Positions 24,996 through 33,843 of a stretch of DNA of 45,105 nucleotides are shown here, in pieces (position 1 is the first letter of the stretch; each line of letters opens with the position of its first letter). Both the position numbers and the translations under genes were made by a program. The stretch is from Deltaproteobacteria bacterium (GTDB lineage Bacteria; Desulfobacterota; Desulfuromonadia; Desulfuromonadales; BM103): the NCBI GenBank assembly GCA_005774545.1, contig VAUL01000019.1, forward strand, positions 1-45,105. Direction: 5' to 3'. A model generated the notes under the pieces. It did no database searches, was not told the origin of the DNA, and saw only the letters and a program-made list of their open reading frames with translations.

Positions 24996-25859
24996 TCAGG
25001 GAAGAACCACGGCAAGCGCCTCCGCCTGGCAGGACACGACGACGGGGAGCGTCCCCCAGGCATCGCCGTCGACCTGGACCGGCACCCCCGCCCCCGCCAG
25101 CTCGACCCGCTCGACCCGGCAGAATTCGACGGCCGGGGGGAGCAACGGCCGGTGCAGGGCCAGGCGCAGCGCATAGCCGAGCATGGCCAGTCGCCCGCCG
25201 CGCTTGAACAGGCACACTTCCAGAAAGGGCGACTCCAGCGAAGCGGCGGGCGTGACCACATAGGTGCCGCCGTAGCAGCGGGCATTGCTGACCACGACGC
25301 CGTAGCCGCTCCGGCGCGAGCCGTCCGCCAGCGTCGCGGCGATGGCCGGCGGCGGCCCGGCAAGGAGCACCTCCAGGGCCGCCACCCCGTAGGCCAGCCG
25401 GCCGATCCGGCGCTTGACCGCCGGCCGCAGCCGGGCCACGGCGGCGGCATCCCAGCCGGCGCTGGCCATCAGCAGGAAACATTCGTCGCCGATGCGCCCC
25501 AGGCTGATCCGCCGCGGCCGCCCCTCGACGGCGAGCCGGCAGGCCGGTTCCAGCTCCAGGGGGATGCCGGTTTCCAGGGCAAAGACGTTGACCGTCCCCA
25601 GCGGCAGGAAGGCCACCGGCACGGGGGCTCCGCACAGGCCGTTGGCGACCTCGTTCAGGGTGCCGTCGCCGCCCGCCGCCACCACCCGATCGAACCCGCC
25701 GTCGCGGGCCTGCGCGGCAAGGCGGCGGGCGTCGCCGCGCGCCTGCGTCAGACAGACCTCGACCTCGGCGCCCCCTGCGCGCAGCAGGGCGGCCGCCCGG
25801 GCGATGCGCGGGCGGGCGTCGCCGCCGCTGACCGGGTTGGCGATCAGGCGCAGCTTCAA
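24996..25859 (-). CDS. Diacylglycerol/lipid kinase catalytic-domain protein (YegS/DgkB type)
   Basis: A 287-residue soluble lipid kinase. The N-terminal LRLIANPVSGG and the phosphate-binding VVAAGGDGTLNEVANGL motif are diagnostic, with FLPLGTVNVFA following. The only good start is TTG at 25859, which overlaps the TGA of the preceding gene (TTGA) and has AGAAGG seven bases upstream. The substrate may be diacylglycerol, phosphatidylglycerol or a related lipid. Coupling to a YejM-like gene links it to envelope lipid homeostasis. Confidence 0.88.
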   Translation of the reverse strand: MKLRLIANPVSGGDARPRIARAAALLRAGGAEVEVCLTQARGDARRLAAQARDGGFDRVVAAGGDGTLNEVANGLCGAPVPVAFLPLGTVNVFALETGIPLELEPACRLAVEGRPRRISLGRIGDECFLLMASAGWDAAAVARLRPAVKRRIGRLAYGVAALEVLLAGPPPAIAATLADGSRRSGYGVVVSNARCYGGTYVVTPAASLESPFLEVCLFKRGGRLAMLGYALRLALHRPLLPPAVEFCRVERVELAGAGVPVQVDGDAWGTLPVVVSCQAEALAVVLP

Positions 25860-27790
25860 AGCGAGGCCTTCTGCCGAGGCTCTGGCTGCTCCTTGGCAGT
25901 GGCCGCCACGTCCCGGCGCTTCGCCGTGAAGCGTGCGCATTCGGCGGTGACCTCGTCCAGCTGCGGGCGCTTGTCGATCAGCAGCTGCTTCTGCTGCACC
26001 AGGGGGAGCAGGCCGTCCCGGCTGTCGCTGTAGATGTAGCGGAAGTATTGCGCCGTGGTGAACGGGAACGACAGCTTGTGCCGGTCGTCGATGATCCCCA
26101 GGTAATCGTAGCTGCCGATGACCCGGTAGGGGCGGGGCGCCGCGAACAGCCCGTCTTCCGAGCAGTAGTCTGCGCTCGGCGAGGTGACGCCGAGCAGGGG
26201 GAGGATCGTCGCCGGGATCTGGTTGTGCGACGTCGGATGCTCGATCTGCCGCGGCGCTTCCCCCGGGATCCACAGCACCAGGGGGACCCGGACCTGGGTC
26301 TCGGGGAAGACCTCGTTGTGTCCATGCCCCCAGTGGCCGCTCTCCATGAACTCCTCGCCGTGGTCGCCGGTAAACAGGACGATGGTGTCGTCGAGCAGGC
26401 GCTCCTTCTCGAGGAGGTCGAGCAGGCGGCCGACTTCGGCGTCGACATGATGCGCGGCGTTGATGTAGCGGTTGTGGAGCCGCTCGATGTTGCCGGTGAA
26501 GTTGTTCAGCTGCAGGTAGTTGACCTGCTCGAGGTAGTCCCGGCGAATGACGGCCGACTCGGGAAAGTTGTAGGGGGCATGGGTCGACTCGAAGAACATG
26601 AAGGTGAAGAACGGCCGCCGCGGATCGCGCGACTGGATGAACCGGCCGATGTCGGTGATGTTCTGGACATCCCGCTGCCACGACGGGCCGCTCTTGAGTT
26701 CCTGGAGGTTGGCCGGAGGAATCCCGGCAAAGACCGTGTCCACCAGCTCCGGATAGGTGAAGCTCTGGCTGGTATGGGCGGCGATCTGGTAGTTGTTGCC
26801 GGTGATCTGCCGCATCAGCTGGGGGGCGATCTTCTGCTCCTGGAAGCCGTACCAGTACGGGGCGTACAGCCCGTAGAACATCGAGAACATCCCCATCCGC
26901 GTGCGGTTGCCGCCGCTGTAATGGCGCTTGAAGGTCACCGCGCGCTGCGAAAACCTCCACAGGTTGGGGGTGATCTCCGGGGAGAACAGATCCCAGCGGA
27001 ACGACTCGGCGGTCAGCCAGACGATGTTGGGATACTTTTCCAGCGGCCGGGTCTGCAGCGGCCGCAGGGGATACCTGATCTCCCCCTTGGCGATGCGGAC
27101 ATGCTCCTGTACGGCCGGGCGCGGCACGCCAAGCTTCAGGAACAGCCGTTCCGCCGTGGTGTCGAGGTGCAAAGGGATGAGGCTGGCGGCCTTGAGGTAC
27201 GGTTCGTTGTTGGTAAAGCGCACGTAGGCGTAGCCCAGTTCGTGCACGGCCAGCGACAGGAGCAGCAGCAGAACGCTGCCGAACAGGTAGCGCGGGGCGG
27301 GGAGGAACCGGAGCCCTGCCCCCCGCCGGGTCAGCAGCAGCCGCAGCAGCAGGGCGTTGGCGGCCAGCACCAGCAGCACGACGATCGCCACCCAGAGCTG
27401 GGTTTCGACGGTGCTGCCGAGGGAATCGATCCCGCCGGGGGTGGTGACGAGATTCCACACGAAGGCGTTGAAGTGGAAGCCGTACAGCCGGAAAAGATAG
27501 CGGTCGGCCGCCAGGAACAGCAGGGTCGCCGTTCCCGACAGGCAGGCCGCCGCACAGACGATCCGGACCTTCCAGGCTGCAGACTCGCCCCGGAGCAGCA
27601 GCGCGCCGCCCAGCAGGGCGGTAAGGGCCAGCGCCGGCAGCAGGTAGAGGAGCGGATAGGAGATCAGCGCCAGCAGGGCGAAGGGGAAGGTGGCGGGCGC
27701 CACCGCCTCCGCTCCGCCCATGAAGCTGGCGACGATCGCCAGCAGCAGCAGGTACACGATGAGAAAATAGGCGGCCAGGCTGCGGGTCAT
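25856..27790 (-). CDS. YejM/PbgA-like inner-membrane protein with sulfatase-fold periplasmic domain
   Basis: A 644-residue protein with about five N-terminal membrane helices (residues 5-190; the segment HFNAFVWNLVTTPGGIDSLG is close to the YejM DUF3413 signature) and a periplasmic alkaline phosphatase-superfamily domain (about 250-600). That domain shows NIVWLTAESFRWD, the nucleophile region GGNRTRMGMFSMFYGL, LFTGDHGEEF and GHGHNEVFPE. YejM in enterobacteria senses LPS and controls LpxC turnover; whether this enzyme is catalytic or regulatory is not known. It is the first gene of an operon with the lipid kinase. Confidence 0.82.
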   Translation of the reverse strand: MTRSLAAYFLIVYLLLLAIVASFMGGAEAVAPATFPFALLALISYPLLYLLPALALTALLGGALLLRGESAAWKVRIVCAAACLSGTATLLFLAADRYLFRLYGFHFNAFVWNLVTTPGGIDSLGSTVETQLWVAIVVLLVLAANALLLRLLLTRRGAGLRFLPAPRYLFGSVLLLLLSLAVHELGYAYVRFTNNEPYLKAASLIPLHLDTTAERLFLKLGVPRPAVQEHVRIAKGEIRYPLRPLQTRPLEKYPNIVWLTAESFRWDLFSPEITPNLWRFSQRAVTFKRHYSGGNRTRMGMFSMFYGLYAPYWYGFQEQKIAPQLMRQITGNNYQIAAHTSQSFTYPELVDTVFAGIPPANLQELKSGPSWQRDVQNITDIGRFIQSRDPRRPFFTFMFFESTHAPYNFPESAVIRRDYLEQVNYLQLNNFTGNIERLHNRYINAAHHVDAEVGRLLDLLEKERLLDDTIVLFTGDHGEEFMESGHWGHGHNEVFPETQVRVPLVLWIPGEAPRQIEHPTSHNQIPATILPLLGVTSPSADYCSEDGLFAAPRPYRVIGSYDYLGIIDDRHKLSFPFTTAQYFRYIYSDSRDGLLPLVQQKQLLIDKRPQLDEVTAECARFTAKRRDVAATAKEQPEPRQKASL

Positions 27791-27980
27791 GGTTCTCCTG
27801 TCGTCACCGGCTGAGGCAAGGGGTGGTCATAGCTGGTCAATTTTATTTCTTATCATGGATCAAACATGCCAGGCACCGTGCAAACATGCAGATTTCGGCG
27901 GTTATAACGCAGGACTCCCTGTGCTATGCCACAGTCACGCGGCGCGACGGCCATGCGACAGGAAAACCGGCCATCGCGCC

Positions 27981-28008
27981 TTGCATGCCCACTGAACCGT
28001 GAGACAAT
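27981..28008 (+). promoter_or_regulatory. Weak promoter candidate for the PAS sensor kinase
   Basis: TTGCAT (27981-27986) and GACAAT (28003-28008) are 16 bp apart. The 295-bp divergent gap 27791-28085 otherwise holds no gene or clear hairpin. Confidence 0.3.
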
Positions 28009-28085
28009 TAGATTTCAAGGCGTTAGCATCGGGACCGCTTTGAATTTCCCTTGGCGGCCGGCAGCGCCAAAGAGGAGGGGAGCAA

Positions 28086-29195
28086 ATGCCTCCGGAAACC
28101 TCGAAAATCGACGGCGCCGTACGGCTAGCACAGCTGGAAAGGATTCTCAGCACAGCAACAGACGGCATTGTCGCCATTGACAAGCAAGGCCGTTATTTTT
28201 ATGCCAATGAAGCGGCCGAAAGAATCCTCGGCATTCCCAAGGCGGAAATTCTCCGGAGAACCTTCGATCAGGTGCCATGGAAAATAACCAGTCTCAAGGG
28301 CAATCCCCTGCCGCTGGAGGAAACCGCTTTCCAGAAGGTCCTGCAGGCACAAAGCGGCGTCTATGGAATCAAACTGGCCATTGAGCGCGAAGACGGCCAA
28401 AGGGTCATCACGCTTACCAATGCGGCCCCGCTCTATGACGCTGCCGGAACTTTCGACGGAATGGTCGCGGTGTTCACTGACATCTCGGAGCAACATGAAA
28501 TACAGGAACGCATCAATGCCTTCCATCATACCTTGGCTCACGATCTGCGGGGCCCGCTGACGGTTATCATAGGACATGCGGAAATCCTCAAAGAGGTACT
28601 CGGAACCGGCCGGGCGGATTCCGGCTCTTTGCAGAATCTCAGCGAGATCTTGAATGGCGCGGAGAAGATGAACAAGATGATTGAGGATCTGGTCGACAGC
28701 GCCCGACTGGAAGGCGGGCAATTCACCCTGGCAAAAACAGCCGTCGATCTGAAGCGCTTTTTGCTCACACTCTTGCATTGCGCAGAGGGAGCTATCCCCG
28801 CCGATCGACTCGCAGTAGAAATCCCGGAGGATCTGCCTTGGGTCGCTGCTGACCCCGATCGCCTCGAACGAATATTTCAAAATCTCCTGAGCAATGCTTT
28901 GAAATTTTCCCCGGCTGGCAGCAAAGTCATCGTCCAGGCTCGAAGGGCCGACGATGAAATCATCGTGTCCGTCACTGACAAGGGCAAGGGGATTGCGCCT
29001 GAAGATTGTTCCCACCTGTTCCGGCGATACTTTCAGGTCAAGGGAGAGCAGTCAGCCAAGGGGGCCGGGCTCGGTCTCTATATCTCCAGGCTGCTGGTCG
29101 AGGCTCACGGCGGGCACATCTGGGTGGTAAGCAAGGTTGGCGAAGGGAGCACCTTTCATTTCACGCTGCCTGTAACAAACGACATCCCCGGTTAA
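28086..29195 (+). CDS. PAS sensor histidine kinase, cytoplasmic, no adjacent regulator
   Basis: A 369-residue kinase: PAS domain (about 15-135; ATDGIVAIDKQGRYFYANEAA), HisKA with HTLAHDLRGPLTVIIGHAE, and HATPase with NLLSNALKFSP, DKGKGIAPE and GAGLGLYISR. No transmembrane helix or receiver domain. The ATG follows GAGGAGGGGAGCAA. Base composition is visibly less GC-rich than in neighbouring genes. The partner response regulator must be elsewhere. Confidence 0.92.
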   Translation: MPPETSKIDGAVRLAQLERILSTATDGIVAIDKQGRYFYANEAAERILGIPKAEILRRTFDQVPWKITSLKGNPLPLEETAFQKVLQAQSGVYGIKLAIEREDGQRVITLTNAAPLYDAAGTFDGMVAVFTDISEQHEIQERINAFHHTLAHDLRGPLTVIIGHAEILKEVLGTGRADSGSLQNLSEILNGAEKMNKMIEDLVDSARLEGGQFTLAKTAVDLKRFLLTLLHCAEGAIPADRLAVEIPEDLPWVAADPDRLERIFQNLLSNALKFSPAGSKVIVQARRADDEIIVSVTDKGKGIAPEDCSHLFRRYFQVKGEQSAKGAGLGLYISRLLVEAHGGHIWVVSKVGEGSTFHFTLPVTNDIPG

Positions 29196-29211
29196 AATCC
29201 CCCAAAATGGA

Positions 29212-30240
29212 TCAGGATTTGTGGCGGTTGGCCTCCCGAAAACTTACCAACCGGCGCCGATCCTCATCCCACAGCTTGAGCCCCACGGTCTTCAGACTCT
29301 CCCACACGCCCAGCGGTCTGACGTCACGCAACTCGGGTATTGCCGCATGGCATTGCTGTAAACGGTAATTGGGAATGCCCGGGCGGGCATGATGGACGTG
29401 GTGAAAACCGATATTTCCCGTGACCCAGTGCAGCCACCCCGGCAGATTATAGTAGGAAGCCCCCTCCAGAGGAACGCGCCAGGGATCCCACTGGTCGTGC
29501 CTGGCCCAGTAAACCCCCTGAAACTGATGCTGGACGTAGAAGAGCCAGACTCCGGCAGTTGTCGCGAAGAGCAGGATCGGACCCTGCACCAGCAGCAGAG
29601 TCCGCCAGCCGAGGGTTATGCCGGCGACGGCAACGATAGCCGCCAGTGCCAGGTCAACGATAATGATGCTGTAGACTTCCGGTTTTTTCGCCACCTTCGA
29701 TGGAAAGCGATTTTGGATCAGGAAGTAGAAGATGGGGCCGACCCCGAAGAGGATCAGCGGGTGGCGGTACAATCGGTAGGCGAGCCGGCGTAGCGGGGGG
29801 GCCGCCCGATACTCCGCCACGGTCAGCAGCGAGACATCGCCGACCCCACGCCTGTCGAGGTCGCCGACGGCAACATGATGCGCTGCGTGGCGACGGCGCC
29901 AATCCTCAAAGGAGGTAAAGGTCAGAAGGCCACAGAGATAGCCAACCGTCCGGTTCCAGCGCGGCGAGGGGAGAAATGAGCCATGGGTGCAGTCGTGAAA
30001 AAAGATGAAGATCCGCACGAACAGGGCGGCGGCCATCGTGGCAAGGACCAGGGTGACCAGGTAAGGGTAGCCATGACGGACGGTATAGACCATCAGGGCG
30101 AAGATAACACCATAGGGGACCACGGTATTGGCTAGCTGCCAGAGAGCCTTGCGCCAATCGGCGCGCCCGTAGGGGGCGGTAGCTAAGTACCAAGCCGGCT
30201 TTTCACCCCTGGCAACAATGACCACCGGATTGAAAGGCAT
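29212..30240 (-). CDS. Membrane fatty acid desaturase
   Basis: A 342-residue di-iron membrane enzyme that introduces double bonds in acyl lipids using O2. The three His boxes are present: HDCTHGS, RRHAAHH and HHVHH, with several membrane helices between. Regiospecificity cannot be read from the sequence. It is a single minus-strand gene converging with the PAS kinase. As an O2-dependent enzyme it is notable in a probably anaerobic lineage. Confidence 0.88.
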   Translation of the reverse strand: MPFNPVVIVARGEKPAWYLATAPYGRADWRKALWQLANTVVPYGVIFALMVYTVRHGYPYLVTLVLATMAAALFVRIFIFFHDCTHGSFLPSPRWNRTVGYLCGLLTFTSFEDWRRRHAAHHVAVGDLDRRGVGDVSLLTVAEYRAAPPLRRLAYRLYRHPLILFGVGPIFYFLIQNRFPSKVAKKPEVYSIIIVDLALAAIVAVAGITLGWRTLLLVQGPILLFATTAGVWLFYVQHQFQGVYWARHDQWDPWRVPLEGASYYNLPGWLHWVTGNIGFHHVHHARPGIPNYRLQQCHAAIPELRDVRPLGVWESLKTVGLKLWDEDRRRLVSFREANRHKS

Positions 30241-30284
30241 TGGCCCTCACCAGATTCCGATGTGTGCCTCTGGTATGTTCTTAT

Positions 30285-30313
30285 AGCAAAAAAAATCCCC
30301 GAACCAAGTCGGG
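30285..30313 (-). terminator. Intrinsic terminator downstream of the CDF exporter gene
   Basis: On the minus strand CCCGA-CTTGGT-TCGGGG is followed by ATTTTTTTT (30294-30285). It lies about 225 bp after the dmeF stop, leaving a 3' region 30314-30536 in which I see no gene. It also lies just upstream of the desaturase gene. Confidence 0.6.
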
Positions 30314-30536
30314 CAAAACCCCCTGTGGTGCTCCGGAAGCAAAAAAATAAATGGCGCCCGAAGCCGGACGATAGTGGGCGTTGGGAGGAGGGGCTTGAAT
30401 CTAGTCTGACCGGTGCGACAGGCGCCTTTCTCACTGATCGGGAAATTTGAGAATTGGTCTCTTCGGTTGCTGTGCTTGCTGACGATAACCGCGAAATAAC
30501 TTCCAAGTCGCAACACTCAACCGGTGAACCACAGAG

Positions 30537-31559
30537 TCATACACAAGAGCATTCGGGGTCATCGCACGGGTGAACCTCAATGCTGATGTGCGCGAGGCCG
30601 GGCAAGTCTTTCAACCTCGCCTGATACTCCACAGCCTTGCGCTCGGCGCCGGTGACCACAGACACAACCAGCGCCACATCCTTCGAGCCGACCCGCCAGA
30701 GGTGCAGGTCGGCGACCCTGCTGTCGTTGTCGGCCTCGATCAGTGCCCGGGCCTTGCTCTTGATGACATCATCCACCCCACCGTCCAGCAGAATCAGCCC
30801 CGTGGCCTTGATCAGCAGATAAGCCCAGCGACTGATCAATACCCCGCCGACAATCCCCATGACCGGATCGAGGAAGCTCCACCCCAAATAACGTCCGGCC
30901 AGCAGGGCTGCCAAGGCGAAGACCGAAGTGAGCGTGTCGGCGATCACATGCAGGTATGCCGCCCGGTAGTTGTGGTCGTGGTGGGGAGCCTCGTGGGGAT
31001 GTTCATGCTCATGAGTGTGCCCATGTGCATGGTCGTCATGGTGATGCTCGCGACCGTGACTATGATGATGCCCGCCCTGGTGGAGGATCATGACGCTGGC
31101 GAAGTTGACGAGCAACCCGCCAAGGGTGACCCAGATCGCCTCGGTGAAGGCGATCTGCACCGGGCTGACCAGCCGGAGCACCGATTCGATCATCATCCAG
31201 ACGGCGGCCATCATCAGGAAGACGGCGCTGGTGTAGCCGGCGAGCACCCCGAACTTCCCCGTCCCGAAGCTGAATGCCTCCGAATGCATGTGCTTTCTGG
31301 CCAGGAGATAGGCCGCGTAGCTGATGCCGAGGGCAAAGGCGTGGGTCCCCATGTGCCACCCGTCGGCCAGCAGGGCCATCGAACCGGTCCAGTGGCCGGC
31401 GATGATCTCAACAGCCATGGTCGTGCCGGTAAGCAGGACGACCTGTAACGTGCGCCGCTCGTTGGCCGCGTTGATATCGCTCGACTCATGGCTGTGCGCG
31501 AATCTCTCGACGGTTTTGGCATGCCTGTTCATGGTGTCATGACTCTCATGGAAACTCAT
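30537..31559 (-). CDS. dmeF: Cation diffusion facilitator, DmeF-type (Co/Ni or other divalent metal export)
   Basis: A 340-residue CDF transporter with six membrane helices. ALLADGWHMGTHAFALG in helix 2 supplies the metal-site residues and is the pattern I associate with DmeF. A His-rich cytoplasmic loop (about residues 160-200, with HHHSHGREHHHDDHAHGH and more) lies between helices 4 and 5, and HVIADTLTSV in helix 5 completes the transport site. The C-terminus ends in CDDPECSCV, an extra Cys cluster. The ATG overlaps the repressor stop (ATGA). Confidence 0.85.
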   Translation of the reverse strand: MSFHESHDTMNRHAKTVERFAHSHESSDINAANERRTLQVVLLTGTTMAVEIIAGHWTGSMALLADGWHMGTHAFALGISYAAYLLARKHMHSEAFSFGTGKFGVLAGYTSAVFLMMAAVWMMIESVLRLVSPVQIAFTEAIWVTLGGLLVNFASVMILHQGGHHHSHGREHHHDDHAHGHTHEHEHPHEAPHHDHNYRAAYLHVIADTLTSVFALAALLAGRYLGWSFLDPVMGIVGGVLISRWAYLLIKATGLILLDGGVDDVIKSKARALIEADNDSRVADLHLWRVGSKDVALVVSVVTGAERKAVEYQARLKDLPGLAHISIEVHPCDDPECSCV

Positions 31560-31828
31560 CGAATCTTCTGCAAATGCTCGATCAGCTCATCAATCAACTT
31601 GTCGTCGCGATCCATGGCCGCCTTGGCAATGCAGCCGCGCAGGTGGTCGCCGACGATCTGCACCCAGACACCGCGCAGGGCACCCGAGACGGAGGTGATC
31701 TGCTGGAGGACCTCCATGCAGTCACGGTCCTGCTCGACCATGCCGCACAGACCGCGGACCTGCCCTTCGATCCGCCGCAGCCGACTGACCAGCCGTTCCT
31801 TGTCCTGATCCGTTCCGCACAGGCTCAT
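31556..31828 (-). CDS. CsoR/RcnR-family metal-sensing repressor
   Basis: A 90-residue all-helical repressor (Pfam Trns_repr_metal). RLRRIEGQVRGLCGMVEQ is the family signature. The sensing residues are Cys37, His62 and Cys66, with the spacing of the Cys-His-Cys site of copper sensor CsoR; RcnR has His at the last position. Cys4 may add a ligand. It is transcribed with the CDF exporter and its own promoter has the palindromic operator, so it is probably autoregulatory. The exporter neighbour suggests Co/Ni, the ligand set suggests Cu(I) or another thiophilic ion; the inducer is open. Confidence 0.88.
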   Translation of the reverse strand: MSLCGTDQDKERLVSRLRRIEGQVRGLCGMVEQDRDCMEVLQQITSVSGALRGVWVQIVGDHLRGCIAKAAMDRDDKLIDELIEHLQKIR

Positions 31829-31853
31829 GCTTGACCCTCCTTGCCACTTAGTG

Positions 31854-31872
31854 TATAGGGGTATACCCTATA
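31854..31872. promoter_or_regulatory. CsoR/RcnR-type operator palindrome
   Basis: TATAGGGGTATACCCTATA is a near-perfect palindrome with G- and C-tracts around a TATA centre, the form expected for CsoR/RcnR-family repressors. It covers the -10 of the repressor promoter and lies 26 bp before the repressor ATG. Confidence 0.75.
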
Positions 31873-31894
31873 TCGAGGTGCGGTCGAGTGTCAA
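31867..31894 (-). promoter_or_regulatory. Promoter of the repressor-CDF exporter operon
   Basis: TTGACA (31894-31889) and TATAGG (31872-31867) are separated by 16 bp. The -10 is inside the palindromic operator, so bound repressor would block RNA polymerase. Confidence 0.65.
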
Positions 31895-31934
31895 CCCGAC
31901 ATATTCGAAAACTGAAATGTCCTGGAATGTAACC

Positions 31935-31963
31935 TTGACACCATCAGGCGTCTTGATTAAAGT
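31935..31963 (+). promoter_or_regulatory. Promoter of the RND efflux operon
   Basis: TTGACA (31935-31940) and TAAAGT (31958-31963) have a 17-bp spacer, a strong sigma-70-type match. Start of transcription is expected near 31970, 26 bp before the first gene. It is divergent from the repressor promoter; the operator is about 65 bp upstream, so direct repression of this promoter is not obvious. Confidence 0.65.
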
Positions 31964-31995
31964 CACGTCGTTTACCTGAAACGGAGTCCTCTGAA

Positions 31996-32358
31996 TTGCG
32001 CCGGACCTTTTTCCCCAAGTCCTTGACGAGCGTTCTCGTTCTGCTGACGTTCCTCTTCTCGACCAACGCCCTGTTGTTTGGCGGGCATGCAGCAGAGGAG
32101 GTGCGTGAATTGACCCCGTGGGCCGCGACCATGCCGGCCGACGAAGAGTGCCAGCATGCGCACCCCGGCGGCGACCTCGGAGAGACGCATGACGAAAGCC
32201 ACTGCTGCGACGCACAGCACAGCCATGATTTGAATGATGCCCCTCTGTTTGCGATACAGTCCCCGTTGAGTTTCACCGCGCCGTATGGCGCGGCACCGAC
32301 CACCTACCCCGCCGAAGTTTTCTACGACCGCTTCATCCCTCCGCAAAACCGCATCTGA
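31996..32358 (+). CDS. Small secreted His/Cys-rich protein at the head of the metal-efflux operon
   Basis: A 120-residue exported protein. The start is TTG at 31996 with GGAG nine bases upstream. A signal peptide (SLTSVLVLLTFLFSTNALLFGGHA) is followed by a metal-binding-looking segment with EECQHAHPGG and ESHCCDAQHSHD, then a neutral tail. I do not recognise the family. By position it resembles small periplasmic proteins (such as CzcI-like ones) that head RND metal-efflux operons. Metal binding is inferred from composition only. Confidence 0.7.
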   Translation: MRRTFFPKSLTSVLVLLTFLFSTNALLFGGHAAEEVRELTPWAATMPADEECQHAHPGGDLGETHDESHCCDAQHSHDLNDAPLFAIQSPLSFTAPYGAAPTTYPAEVFYDRFIPPQNRI

Positions 32359-32547
32359 TCCCGACCAAGATCGGCTCATCCTTCGGCAACCGCCGCGGAT
32401 GATGCCAACCCCTTCCCGGAGTGATACCCCGGGAAACAGTTCCGCTTTCCGGCAACTGGCGCAAGCGCCGGAGCGTCAGGCTCTGGCCGCTACCTATGCA
32501 TGTGCGTGCCAATGTCCGAAAGCCGCAATCTTGAGGAGACGATGTGC

Positions 32548-33843
32548 ATGAAACCGACGACCCTTGGGATCGTTGCCTGTCTATTAGTGTCTTTTTTCCC
32601 CCTGGCGGCGCTGGCCGCGCCGACCGGGGATACTCTCACCCTCTCTCGCCTTGTCACGGATGCGCTCCGGAGCAACGGCGAATTGCTGGCCCTGCGCGAT
32701 GAACTGGGAATTGCCGAGGCCGAGGCCGTCCGCGCCGGGCTGCACCCCGATCCGGTCCTAGAATTAGGTCTGGACACGGGCGATCTGACCGGCAGCAGCG
32801 GCGAAGACCGTTATTCCGTCGGACTCTCCCGCGAGTTTCTGACCTTCGGTAAGCGACGCCTGCGCGGCGCCGTGGCGGATAAGGGATTTGCCGCTGTGCG
32901 CGAACAGGTCAGAAACGCTGAACGACTGCTGGTGCTGGATGTCAAGGCGCGCTTCCACGGGCTGATCCTCGCCCGGGAGCGGTTGGCGTTGGCCCGCAAA
33001 GCGATGGCGCTCGACCATGAGCTGGTCAGTATCGCCGAAGAGCGCTTTCAGGCCGGCGACATTGCCGAAATCGAGGTCAGTATGGCCCGCGTGGAGGAGA
33101 ACCGGGCACAGGAGCGTGTTATAGCGGCTGAAACGGAAGTTGCTTCTCTGCGGGCCGGACTGGCGCAAACCGTTGGGCTCCCTGCCGAGGCACTCCTGGA
33201 GATTACGGACGGCATGCCCGGCGGCGGGTCGGCCATCGATACTGCTGCCCTGGAGGAACAGGCGCTGCGCCTGCGCCCCGACCTCAAGGCCCTGATGTTG
33301 GCGAAAGAAGGGAGCAGCGCGGCGGTCGAACTGGCCAGAGCAGAACGATGGCCCAATGTGATCGCGGGGATCGTCTATTCCCACGAGCGGTCCACCGAGG
33401 GGGAAGGTGCCCAGGAGGAGCGGACGACCGATGAACTGCTCGGTCTTCGCCTGTCGGTGTCGCTCCCCGCTCCGTCGCGCCGGGAAGCCCTGCTGCGTGA
33501 AGCCATGGCCCGCCAGAGCGCCGGCGAACGGCGCGTGACTTCACTGCGCGCCGCCGTCGTTCGCGAGGTCGAAACGGCCACGTCCAGGCTCGCTGCCGCC
33601 GAGAACGCCCTGCGCCTCTACCGGGCCGACATCCTCCCGCGCCTGGAGGAAAACCTGGCGACCGTCCGCGAAGCGTACCGCCTGGGCGAGACCGGCATCT
33701 TGAACGTCATCGAGGAACAGCACCGCCATTACCAAGTCAACAGTGACTATCTCGCCGCCCTGCATGGCCGCAACCTCGCGGTCGCGCAACTGGAAGCCGC
33801 CGCCGGGATCGAACTCGCGCACAAGGAAGGAGACAACCGATGA
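32548..33843 (+). CDS. TolC-family outer membrane metal-efflux protein (CzcC/CusC type)
   Basis: A 431-residue outer-membrane channel for the RND pump. A signal peptide (LGIVACLLVSFFPLAALA) precedes LTLSRLVTDALRSNGELLALRDE. GLSREFLTFGKRRLRG and the repeat SLRAAVVREVETATSRLAAAE are typical of CzcC-like proteins. The start at 32548 has GAGGAG nine bases upstream; the ATG at 32542 is an alternative. Its stop overlaps the ATG of the adaptor. The 189-bp gap before it holds a small GGCGC-AA-GCGCC hairpin. Confidence 0.9.
   Translation: MKPTTLGIVACLLVSFFPLAALAAPTGDTLTLSRLVTDALRSNGELLALRDELGIAEAEAVRAGLHPDPVLELGLDTGDLTGSSGEDRYSVGLSREFLTFGKRRLRGAVADKGFAAVREQVRNAERLLVLDVKARFHGLILARERLALARKAMALDHELVSIAEERFQAGDIAEIEVSMARVEENRAQERVIAAETEVASLRAGLAQTVGLPAEALLEITDGMPGGGSAIDTAALEEQALRLRPDLKALMLAKEGSSAAVELARAERWPNVIAGIVYSHERSTEGEGAQEERTTDELLGLRLSVSLPAPSRREALLREAMARQSAGERRVTSLRAAVVREVETATSRLAAAENALRLYRADILPRLEENLATVREAYRLGETGILNVIEEQHRHYQVNSDYLAALHGRNLAVAQLEAAAGIELAHKEGDNR

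Noticed and set aside
30262-30450. 62-codon plus-strand frame between the desaturase and CDF genes
   Set aside because: No ribosome-binding site; it runs through the terminator hairpin of the opposite strand.
31868-32215. 115-codon minus-strand frame upstream of the repressor
   Set aside because: It is antisense to the secreted His/Cys-rich gene and crosses both divergent promoters.
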